DNA of 20,376 nucleotides, taken from positions 4,397 to 24,772 of the forward strand of contig WELB01000197.1 of NCBI GenBank assembly GCA_009602725.1, read 5' to 3'. The position numbers and the translations under genes are program-made. Below, in pieces: positions 9,851 to 19,500 of this stretch. The stretch's first letter is position 1. Every line of letters begins with the position of its first letter. The notes under the pieces are model-generated. The model made no database searches, had not been told where the DNA came from, and saw only the letters and a list, made by a program, of their open reading frames with translations. The stretch comes from Spirogloea muscicola (taxonomy: Eukaryota; Streptophyta; Zygnematophyceae; Spirogloeales; Spirogloeaceae).

Positions 9851-10216
9851 GATGCGTGTGTATTCAGAGATGGAGGGCCATGTGTGGCCAAGTACAAAGG
9901 CAAGCACATTGATAAATGTACGTCACCTGCTGCTAAGCTGACCCGCTCAGTAACCACGAGTGAGCACATAGAGGTCGCTATTTGATGCCCGAACACCGGA
10001 CGGCAATCGACAAGCTCTTGAGCTACCAGTTAAGGCTCGACCAGCTTTCTGATGCGACGCATGAGCCTGAGCTCGCTGCAGACAAGCTGACACTCGACGA
10101 CGCAAGAGTGACCAATAGGCTGCCGGCATGCTCATCTGAGCTGGAAGCATACCCTCATGTCGGGCGCATCCCAAGCTAGCAATACTCTGCAGTGATGTGT
10201 GGAAGCGAGGGCTCAT
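9850..10216 (-). mobile_element. 5'-truncated LINE-like copy 6 (subfamily with YVLTRGY tail)
   Basis: The minus-strand open frame runs from about 10216 to TGA (9949-9947). It contains SPRFHTSLQSIASLG, LLRRRVSACLQRAQA, HQKAGRAL and SNSDLYVLTRGY, matching copy 7 nearly residue for residue. The RRRVSxxLQRxQA block resembles the segment downstream of the reverse-transcriptase domain in LINE ORF2 proteins (family knowledge from memory). The 3' UTR carries GTGCTTGCCTTTGTAC and a GGCCA/TGGCC palindrome near 9875-9905. It is inverted relative to copy 7. Confidence 0.75.
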
Positions 10217-10490
10217 GCAGCCTAGAGTGTGGATTGCCGCCGGTAGGAGGTCAAGGCTGCGGGGGTAGTCGGAGTAGTGTCGGAGCTTTCTCTGTTGGTC
10301 CTCCGCTTTTCCCGCTTCGAGTTACTCTGATCTGCTGTTGCTCACACGTGGATACTGAGCATCCATCTGCATCTCCCTCCGCACCGTCTCGTGCTTTGTA
10401 GTGTAGTCCTTTTCCGGCACTACTCTCTTTGGCTTTGGACATTGTCCATTCTTTTTGGGTTGGCTTTGCCAGCCCCTCTTCTCCCTTGAC
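10217..10490 (+). mobile_element. 5'-truncated LINE-like copy 8 (subfamily with LLLLTRGY tail)
   Basis: Ends SDLLLLTRGY then TGA (10356-10358). The 3' UTR runs through TTTGGACATTGTCCATTC to the stem GGGTTGGC/GCCAGCCC (10457-10475) and CCTCTTCTCC. The upstream coding part is broken by stops. The 3' UTR is very close to copy 10. Confidence 0.65.
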
Positions 10491-10528
10491 CACGGGCCCT
10501 GGTCGACGTTGTTGTTACGGAGGCATAT

Positions 10529-11030
10529 AAAGGCCCAGCATCAACACACATTGCTGGGCACGCAGTGGGCGGAGCAGAGCAAGAAATCTGCGGCATTACT
10601 CCGATTACCCCCAATGCAATCAACTCCTGCCAGCTGCAATCGACATCTTTGGCTGTCTGGGTCCTCGCTTCCACACTCTGCTTCAGAACATTGCCAATCT
10701 AGGCTACACTCGACGTGCAGATGTGTTTCCGGCTGAGATGGGCTTGCCAGCTGCATATCTGTCGCTCTTGCGACGACGAGTTTCGGCCTGTTTGCAGCGT
10801 GCTCAGGCTAGTGCCTTGCACCAGAAAGCTGGGCGAGCTCTAGTAGGTGGCAGAAGGGCTCCGTTCCTGGCATCCAGTGTTCATGCATCGAGTAGTGACC
10901 TTTATGTTTTGACCCGTGGTTATTGAGCGGGTCAATCTGCTGTAGGTTATGTAGAGTTTTAGATGTGCTTGCCTTTGTACCTGGCCATTTGGCCTACATT
11001 TCTTTCTAATACACGAAATTCTCTCTTTTT
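10529..11030 (+). mobile_element. longest LINE-like ORF fragment (copy 7) with 3' UTR
   Basis: An open frame continues from about 10529 to TGA (10924-10926), about 131 residues with the 5' end missing. In order: THCWARSG, RHYSDYPQC, LLPAAIDIFGCLG, PRFHTLLQNIANLGYTRR, GLPAAYLSLLRRRVSACLQR, HQKAGRAL, SSSDLYVLTRGY. The FGCLxxxFxxxLxxxA and RRRVSxxLQRxQA arrangement fits the C-terminal region after the RT domain in many algal and plant LINE ORF2 proteins. No RT catalytic motif is present, so the class is inferred. The 3' UTR has GTGCTTGCCTTTGTAC and the palindrome GGCCATTTGGCC. It meets copy 9 tail-to-tail. Confidence 0.7.
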
Positions 11031-11044
11031 GGAGAAAGTGCTCG

Positions 11045-11350
11045 CCTTGAGGATAGGGGCTGGAAAAGAAGAAGAAAAAATAAGCTCGCCCATAGAAGAG
11101 GGGCTGGCAGAAGCCAGCCAAAAAAGAATGGACAAAATCCAAAGAGCTACAGGAGAATCACTCAGTAACCTCTGCTAAGCAGCCGCAGGTCGGAGATGCT
11201 AGGCTCGTTGAAGTGGGTCCCCTGGCCAGAGCTAGAAAGGAAGTGCTCGCCCATTGGAGCTCTTCTCTTTCTCTGCTCAGCACCGTCCCACTGCGTGGCC
11301 AGCAGTGTGCGTCGAAGCGGAGCTCTGGTACGCCTCCGTCACTCGCTGCA
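11045..11350 (-). mobile_element. 5'-truncated LINE-like copy 9, frameshifted
   Basis: The minus strand begins with DAHCWPRSG, equivalent to THCWARSG of copy 7. It loses most of the middle and, in another frame, ends SISDLRLLSRGY at TGA near 11163. The hairpin GGCTGGC/GCCAGCC (11102-11119) is followed by ATGGGCGAGC. Just beyond it, at 11038-11070, there is a second post-hairpin motif (CCAGCCCCTATCCTCAAGG), apparently an even shorter copy. Confidence 0.65.
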
Positions 11351-11465
11351 CCGTCTTGCACTCTGTGGTGCAGTCCTTTTTCGGCACCTCGTTCTTTGGC
11401 TTTGAACATTGTCCATGCTTTTTGGGCTGGCTTTGCCAGCCCCTCTTCTCAATGGGCGGGCACTT
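11345..11465 (+). mobile_element. LINE-like 3'-UTR copy 10, upstream of the DUF1995 gene
   Basis: Matches copy 8 from GCACCGTCTTGC through TTTGAACATTGTCCATGC to a perfect 8-bp stem GGGCTGGC/GCCAGCCC (11424-11442), then CTCTTCTCAATGGGCGGGC. No coding tail. It is in sense with the DUF1995 gene, whose ATG follows about 125 bp later. Confidence 0.65.
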
Positions 11466-11589
11466 GCCGTCACCACCACATCCGCCAAGGCGCGCGGGCC
11501 ACCGCCAGGCAGTACAGGGCTAGGGTGGCCGTGCTTGCGGCTCCCCGACCCCGCTCAGCCCCTCCCCGCGCCCGCCCGAGCCGCGCGCC

Positions 11590-13832
11590 ATGGCCGCCGC
11601 CGCGCCGGCTNCGACGCCCGCCCGCCGCTGCAGTGTGCTGCCGGACAGCCTGGAGGACGCGGTGCGGCAGGCCAGCCAGGCGACCGCCCTCTTCGTCAAG
11701 CAAGGCGGCGCTCGTGCGGCGGTGACACCCGGCCCTCCTCTCGTCCCCTTCCCCACCTTTGTCTTGCAACCGAGCAGCTGGCGGTAGTGGCTGCTGTCGG
11801 CTATTTCTCCTGCGAATCATGGTCGAGCTGTGCTGCTCAAGGCCTCTGCTGCCACGGCAAGGAACGGAACACGTCGCAGACATGGACGGGCCTCGCACAC
11901 CAGCCCTCTGCTGCGCGAGAGCACTGCTGCAGAGGTTGAGGAGGCCCGACATTGCAGCTCACTGGAACTGAGCCCCGTCCGTCCCCCTCGTCAGCACACC
12001 GGCTCTCACTGTCGGCTCCTGAATGACTCAAGTGACTGATCCGACTGAGCTCCCCTTTCTTGGTGGTGCGGCGGGGGAGCAGGTGGAGTTGCAAGCGCCC
12101 GAGCTGGAGAACTTGGATGAGGAGGGAGCGCAGGAGCTCGTGTGGCAGTGTGCGCGGGCGTTCATTGACTGCGTTCGAGATGAGATGGGGCCCGAGGTGG
12201 GTACCTTTGCATTTGAGCTGCCGGTGCAGCGGGGGGAGGCACTGAGATGCCTGGCCGGTCATGGCCCTGGTCAGCCCTCAGCTTGAACATCAATTGGCGG
12301 TTGGGCTGGGAGGATGCTCTGTTGTTGTAGCTGGCCCAGTCCCTCAGTCAGCGAGCCGACCAAGGCCATGCTTGCCAGGGTCGACTTGCCAATCACAGCC
12401 CTTTTGAGCGCATGGCAGCCATTAATATGGCCCTTGCAGGCTGCGGCAGTGGGTGCCGCGCACTGAGACAATGGGCTGTTTGGCCGTTGTCATCAGCAAC
12501 GCTTGAAGGCCATCTTTCCAGATACAGGCACGGCCGCCATGCTGCAAAACCAGTGGGCCGATGTGCCCTTCAAGATAGGCAGCCTCAGCGACCGCAGAGG
12601 CATCAGCGGCGAGGAGGACATTGTTGTCCTTGTCACGCCGGGCCACCAGGAGCTTGCGGAAGCACAGCGCGTCGCTGCCACGCTGGCAGAGATGGATGGA
12701 CCGGTATGCGCCACCACTTTGTGCATGCAACTTTGCTGGTCTTTGGCAGCACTGATGACAACTCAGTCAGTCCCTTCTGCCTTCAGCACTCACCTGCCCA
12801 TCAGTAAGGCCCCAGGCTTTGCATGCTTGGCAGGGGACCTGTGTGTGGGCAGGGGCACCATGGGGCCTGACAGCCGCCGCTGTGCTCCCAGATGGATAAG
12901 CTGCTTCAGTCAAATAGCCGCAAGGTTGTCTTTGCTGCTCACGCTTGGGGTCGCACGGTAGCCTTTTTGGGTCAGGGCCTTGGGCAGATTGAGGAGCCAT
13001 CATCTTTCTTGAGCTCCTCGCAGCCAAAATCGTTGATCTTGTGGAACCAGCGGTTGATCAGCGGGGATGTGGGCATTGGCCTAAATGTGCGGAGGCTGCG
13101 TGAGCGATTCTTGGCGTGAGTCCACAGCTTTTGCCAGCTCTTCCTTCCCACAGTTGTACTCACTTGCTCCAACAATTGTCTGTATCTTTTTAATGACTAC
13201 AGGCAGCAGGAGCACAATTTCAGAACACTGGCTTTCCGCTGCATGTGTATCACGCAATTAGCCAGGGGTGCAGTCATGACTCGGCTGATTCGATTGAGGT
13301 TCCATTTTGTGCATGTCTCAGTTCCTTCACGACCGTTTATCACTTGCGGCCGCTCTTCATCGGCGCAGTCTATCGCCGCTACCCTGGGTATGCCTTATTC
13401 TATGCCTGTACGCTCTCTGCAAATTTGCCAGGACTTTTCATGAGAGAAGCAGAGTCCAGTGATGCGTTCGGTTTGCCAAGCAAGGCTTCATTGTACTGGA
13501 CGCAGGCCTTGGAAGCTGTTCCTAGACGACAAAGAGAGGCCAGGTCGCTACCTCCTCTCGCATGAGCAGTGCGACCGGCCCACCTTGGAGGATCTGGATG
13601 TGAGACAGTCCCTTCCAAAGATATTTGAGGTGCCGGCGAAGCACTCGGCGCTTGATCTTGATCCGGTGCACATGTCTGAGCAATAACCTGGTGCTTGCGG
13701 TTGACGGTGTTGTTGCAGAACCTCATCATTACAGCTGAAAGCGGCAATTCACCTGGCGGTCCTTCTCCTGTTGCCAAGGCGGCAGGCCTCTTCAGTTCCA
13801 TATCTCGGTTTATGAAGGCATTGTCTCAGTAA
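11590..13832 (+). CDS. DUF1995-domain protein (LPA3-like family), 7 exons
   Basis: Predicted exons: 11590-11721, 12083-12196, 12497-12703, 13024-13115, 13322-13387, 13506-13599, 13719-13832. Phases agree; about 272 residues. The DUF1995 pattern is followed through: LPDSLEDAVRQASQAT near residue 18, KQGGARAAVELQAPEL across intron 1, AIFPDTGTAAMLQNQW, EEDIVVLVTPGHQELAEAQR, LILWNQRLISGDVGIGLNVR, RFLASFTTVYHLRPLFIG across intron 4, VYRRYPGPWKLFLDDKE across intron 5, GRYLLS. Family members such as Arabidopsis LPA3 are plastid proteins helping photosystem II assembly; others are uncharacterised. Only about 16 residues precede the domain, so a transit peptide may lie in an unrecognised upstream exon. 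Base 11611 is N (codon 8). Introns 1 to 3 (about 300-360 bp each) contain nothing I recognise; an extra small exon near 12891-12957 is possible but not needed for phase. Confidence 0.85.
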
Positions 13833-14001
13833 GGACAGAATGATGTTACAAGCAAGAAAGCAGCGAGCAAAACATCTTCTTCGCTGCACTGACAAATTTA
13901 CGTGGCAAGCACACCCTCAGGAGGTGGAAAATTTTCTACAAAGACCTTGAGCCGTATTCGCTCCATCTGAAGTTCTTGTGCTATCAGACGCTAAAGATAC
14001 G

Positions 14002-14006
14002 TTACA
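14002..14006 (-). terminator. TGTAA polyadenylation motif for the kinase gene
   Basis: The minus strand carries TGTAA, the usual green-algal polyadenylation signal, about 75 bp after the predicted stop at 14081. A second TGTAA lies at 13850-13846. Confidence 0.45.
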
Positions 14007-14080
14007 AAGCAGTCAGCAGGCTGCTCTCAAACGACACAAGAGTGCGTGTTTGAGCAAAAATATGCGTGTGACTTGCCCCT

Positions 14081-16491
14081 TCACCTGCGCCGCTTTCCTA
14101 CAACAAACACGTCTCCCAGCTTCTTCAGCTCTCTGCTCTTGATGGAGCCTGCGAGTTCCCACCAGAAGTCTCCCTGTCCATGCTCACCAGCATCCTCTGC
14201 AGATTGAAGCGGTGAGCGATCGGCCGAGGTACTAGCCTTGCCCAAGTCCTTGGTGACGAGCTCTTGGCATTCTGGAAGTCGCATCGCTGCCGGTGACCTC
14301 CCTGCTGAGCCCCTGCCCGTGGCACCTCTGCCCCTTCCCCTGCCCCTGGAGCAACCCCTCGCACCTCGCGCACCTCGCCCACCTCGCCCGCCTCGCGCAC
14401 CTCGCCCACCCCGCCCACCTCGCCCACCTCGCTGCCCAGCACCCCTCCTCCCAACAAGGTCATCTCCCTGCACCACGAGCTGCTGACGCCTGGGCCCTGT
14501 GCTGGACGCCTTTGGCAAAAGCTCAAGTGCTGTGGATGTCAAACAGCCTCTTCGTTTTGGGGGCCTTCCTCGCTTCTTGGCGGCAGGCGGAGCAGCAGCT
14601 TGTCCAGCAGGTGTCGTACAGGGCGTCCGAATGAAGGTCTCAGCAGCAGGAGCAGGAGCTGCAGGGCCATCCACCTCGCCGCCATCAGCACCATCGCACT
14701 CCTCCCTGTTCAAGAAATTCAAGGTACTCATGGTCAGCGTGGGGTAATGAGAGCCTCAAGCATGACAAGGTGTGCAGGTCTCAATGACGAGGTCACTGAG
14801 TCAGCGTTGTACACAAAGAGGCTGGAGAACGTCTCGCTGTCAGAGTCCGGCGCGCGTGGCGAGCCAGACTGGCGCGGTGGCTGAGGATCTCCAAGGCTGG
14901 CTGCGCTGTGGCCCATGGATGCCTGGGACGCGGCGTCCTCATCCTGCCTCATGGGCAAGCCCAGCTGCCGCCGTGCGCGCTGCGAGCGCTCCCGCTTATG
15001 CGACACCACATCTAGCGGGCCCGCCAGGGGGTGTACGCCCTTTTCACTCAGACCTCCAGCCTTGTCTCTCTGTTCTCCTCCTGAGGGTATCATCCCTGCC
15101 TTCTCGCGCCTCTGCGACTCCACTCCAGCCACGTCCTTCTCTGCACCTACCACATTCTGCTCTGCACTCACGATCGACTCTGCGTCGTGATCGTCCCGGG
15201 TCTTGGAGGCTGGCGTCCCCACACTCCTTCCTCCCTCCATCACATCTCCTTCAGGACACAGCGCCCTTTGGCCAGCCTTGTGGCAAGCACAAGCAGAAAT
15301 AAGAGCATCTGCTGCGTGGTCCCCCAGATCACATTGAGTACTCCTGCCAGTGGCTGTCACTGCTTGCAGCTTGTCGTGGCCTGCCAGTGACTCAGCCTCA
15401 AGTTTCACAACCGAGGTATCACAGTCTGCATCCTTGACTACTGGCGCCGCACAGCAACGATTGAGCATTGCATTGGTTGCAATTTGCCTAGGAGTACTAT
15501 CACCCTGATCGAGCGTGACATTGTCTGCAAGGAATCAAGGATAGACACATGATGGTTTAGTACTGGGAGTCATGTTTGGAGATAGAGAGGAGAAGATACG
15601 AGCAGCTGTGCAACAAACACTTCCAATTACTCTGTTTCTCTAGCTGCTCTAGAAGAAAGGCTGCAAGTATGATGTAAGCTGCTCTAAGAGTTCTCTTTGA
15701 AGCAGCTGAGAAATGCGCCGGATTCAACACACCTGCAGGTAATTGTTCACCCAATTGCTTGGTCGAGGTTGGTTCACCCTCTTGGCTGCTGGTGACAAGT
15801 TCCCCAGGAAACTGGCACAGAAGCAAAGCAGCATAGCCCCAGAGAACACTTGCTTCAGCAGTAATCTTGCCAGCTACCGCAAAGCTTATCATACAGCCGG
15901 CAAGCATGGGCCCATTAACATCCTGCAAGAGGAGAGATTGCTGTCCCTGACACGTGATTGCTGAGCGCGAGCCAGACCTGCTCAGAGCAGGCCTCAACAA
16001 TGTGCTGTGGCATGTGCCAGTTGCCAGTGGACCGCTTGTTGCCACTGCCAGGGTTTGCCACCGCTCCTGTCGTTGTTGCAGGGCTTGAATGGCGAACCTG
16101 GTAATTGGGCTTCTTATCCTTGTCAACTAGCGCAGGGCGCCCACCTGCAATGCTTTCCTGGCGTTCCACGTCATTTTGCTGGCACTCATGAGTGTCCATA
16201 CAGGCTGGGCTGCGACTGCGGCTGCGGCTTCGACTACGATGAGAAACGTGACGCTGACTTGCGCTCCGGCTGCGTCTACAGCTTCTACTTGTGCTTTGAT
16301 CTGGACTCCAACTCCGACTCCGGCTCTGGCTCCGACTCCTGCTCCCGCTCCGGCTCGGATTCTGGCTCCGACTTCGGCTATGGCTCCGGCTCCGGCTCCG
16401 TCTCCGGTTCCGGCTCCGGCTCCGGCTCCGGCTCTGGCTCCGGCTCCGGCTCCGTTTCCGGCTCCTGCTCAATCTCCGGCTCCTGCTCAAT

Positions 16492-16564
<73 letters not shown>

Positions 16565-19500
16565 TACAGCTGCGACTTCGGGTGTAACTCTGGCTTCGAC
16601 TTTGACTACGGCTGTGCCTTTCTGAGCTTGCAATCTGCCTCCGGTGATGATAATGCTGTCTCTTGGTTGCCACTTGGAGCTGGGGCCTGCTCCTACTGTG
16701 CTCGTGCTTTGTGCGGCCACCACCATCCCGACCCTCACTCACAATGTGCCGCTCACGGTCTCTGTTGCTCCAGCTTGCACCGTGAAGTGCGTCCCGAGGA
16801 AGTAGACCAGACAGCAAATACTCTTCTTCCTGCTCACACATCAATGCTGTCAGACTGAGGATTAAAATCTGTCAGTACGCCATCCTAAGTACATCAAGAG
16901 CTCACAGTGCATGGCTGTTTTGTTAGCCTACCCGTCAAAAGACACAAATGTCAACAAAAGCTGGACAAGCAGACAATGGCTTTTGGAACTAAGGCATTAC
17001 GTATTAAATAATGTTGCCTCGTCCTACCTCTTTTGCAGTCCAGTGATAGCATGGACATGCGGCTGAAGCATACGGACAGGTCCTCAGCAGCAGCTCGCGA
17101 CACAGTGAAGTAGCTCTCGTGGGCGGGGACCTGTTGTGTATAATTGTAATCAGTGAAGCCATGAAGCTTGCTGACCCTGACGGGGGGACCTGTTGTGTAT
17201 AATTTTAATCAGTGAAGCCATGAAGCTTGCAGACCCTGATGGTTGGATGGGTCAGGGGGTGATGGATTGCGGCTGAGCAAGTCCTACCTTGCTGGGTGGA
17301 GGTCAGGGCAGCCATTCCAACAGCAGCCGCCAGCAAATGCGGCCTCCACGCACACCTGCCGCTTTGTACCCCGCTGCCGCGTCGGGCTATTGATGCGGCT
17401 GCCTCCTGGTGAGTCCCTCCAGTCCCTTGACGCACTTCTTGCTAGCAGTGGCTGCTCCTCATGGTTGCTGCGGCCGCCGCCCTTCCAAGTGGGGGATCCA
17501 GAGTTCCTGCTTCGGTGCAAGTGCGCACACATGGGGCTCCCCAGTGGCCTACCAAACTGACCATCGCGAGCGTCAAACCGAGGACTGTGCACTGACCCGC
17601 ATGCAAGCGGCATCCGCCCTCTTGCTGCTATCCTTCCAAACGGGCGCAGCTCGCCTCGTCGGCCATCCGGCGAGCGGTCAGAGGAGTTGCTCCAACGAAA
17701 CTCACTTCGTCGGCCAACAGGGGAGTGAGCAGAGGGTTCCTGCCAGCGCCAGCTGCTGCGCAGCTCTGCACCCCCAGATTGTTGTGCCCTTCTGTCGTGA
17801 TGCGGAGAGAGTGTCTGCAGAAGTTCGCATCTACCCCCATCCTCCATGAGGTCTGGCGGTTTCTCCGCTGGTGTCACTGGAGCCGGTGCAGCAGGTGGAG
17901 GAGGGCGCTGCTGCTCGTGAGCGTCTGCGGAATGCTCCCTTGAGGCAGTCGTGCTCAAAGGCAGAAGGCTGCTCTCTGCTCCATCCAGCGGCATGCGCAT
18001 GTCGTTGTCAGCCGCCGAGGCCCGAAGCCCCTGCATTTGCCTGCGAGGAGATCTGATGCAAAGATGCTCATACATCATGGAGTGATCAGTGACCCTGTGC
18101 ATGAGTCTTAGACTGCCTCGCAAGCTGCAGCGCACGCATCAAAAGGCTCCTGAGGCTGTTTCCTTGCAATAGACCTGTCATGGAGAGCATCCCCTGCCTC
18201 GACTGCCATCTCCCAGTCATATGGGTCGGAGGCCTGCAGCATTGCGAGATCAAGCTGTCAGATGCAAACAGAGACTCCCCAGTGCATGCTGATTGCCATG
18301 ATTGGCAAGCCAAAGCTAGGCCATCGCTGCCGCCAAGTCGAAGCTACCTGAGGAAGCCAAGCAGCACAACATATCTGTGCAGCTTGGACTTCGTGAAATA
18401 CTGACATCTCACAAGATCCACACAGAAAATTTAGATGCTCGAAATACCTTACACCCCAGTCGCTGCTGCGCTTTGACGAGCAGCAGGTGCAAGTGCTGGT
18501 AATCTGGCTCGTCCTCGAATGCAAGCATTCTGAGGTGCTCAACGAAAGCCTGCCTCAACAAAAGGGGGTGAAGAAGCACACGTAAGCATTCCAAAATCCA
18601 CAGTGATGTGTGCTTTGCATGTTTCGTGAAGAGAGGCCACCACAGAGCCCGCTGCAAGAGCCACTGGGCTCTTGCGTGACGCTGTGCATGGACCTGCAAG
18701 TAGCTGCACAGCTGCTCATGACTGAACAAGCCACACAGCCCCAAAGGGGTAGGCGTGTGTCACGCCACTGCCCGGTGACTGATTGCACTCCTTGAAATGG
18801 GTGGGAAGAGCGCAACAGGCCATACCAGGAGCTCTTCGGGAAGCTTCGTGGAGCGCATCAGCATCTGAGGGTGCTTGTTGTAGTGCTCCTTGAGAGCACC
18901 CACCTTCGCCTGCAGGCGCCCGACCGGGACAGCACCCAATGGTCTCAGACAGCAATGCCCCAGAAGACACAGCGGCCAGCAATAGCTGGCAATGAAAGAC
19001 CAGTCGTAATCCCAGGGAGGCACCTTGTTGGCCATGTTCCGCCAGGGGAGGTCACCAACGAGGAGCTCTACAAGCACGTAGTAGAGAGACCACAGGTCGT
19101 CCCGCCGACCCAGGTCCTGCAGCCAAGACCGGAGCTAAGGGCCAGTAGTCAAGACGAGTATGGCCGCTTGATGCACCCTCACCGACTCACAGTGACCGTG
19201 AGGGTGGACCATGAACGTAGCAACACTCCATGCACAATGTGGGGCTGTGGGCGCAGGCACTGGTCGGGTGGACGCACAAGCACGTGGATGGAGCCTGCAG
19301 CGCGCACGTGCAGCGTGTGGGTGGGCTCGTGTACCTTGCCGGAATGGGCGTACACCGACGCGTAGGCAGAGGAGCCGCGGAAGGGCACGCCGTCCCGCTG
19401 CGGCTGCACGGCGCCTTGGGCTGAGCGGAAGCTCTTGCAGAGCCCAAAGTCGATGATGTAGCAGCGACCGGCCGCCTCGCCGCAGCCCATGGCGAAGTTG

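Noticed and set aside
13201-13250. Possible DUF1995 exon starting after GACTACAG (QQEHNF)
   Set aside because: Joining exon 4 directly to 13322 gives the conserved RFLASFTTVYHLRP in phase, leaving no place for this segment.
16370-16566. Possible CRISPR-like or minisatellite array
   Set aside because: Units are a simple 6-bp coding repeat without spacers, inside an exon of a eukaryotic gene.
17130-17160. Alternative acceptor ACAACAG before GTCCCC in the kinase gene
   Set aside because: It puts exon 11 into a frame with an unnatural composition; the acceptor at 17177 gives a high-GC3 frame that continues into the RS exon in phase.
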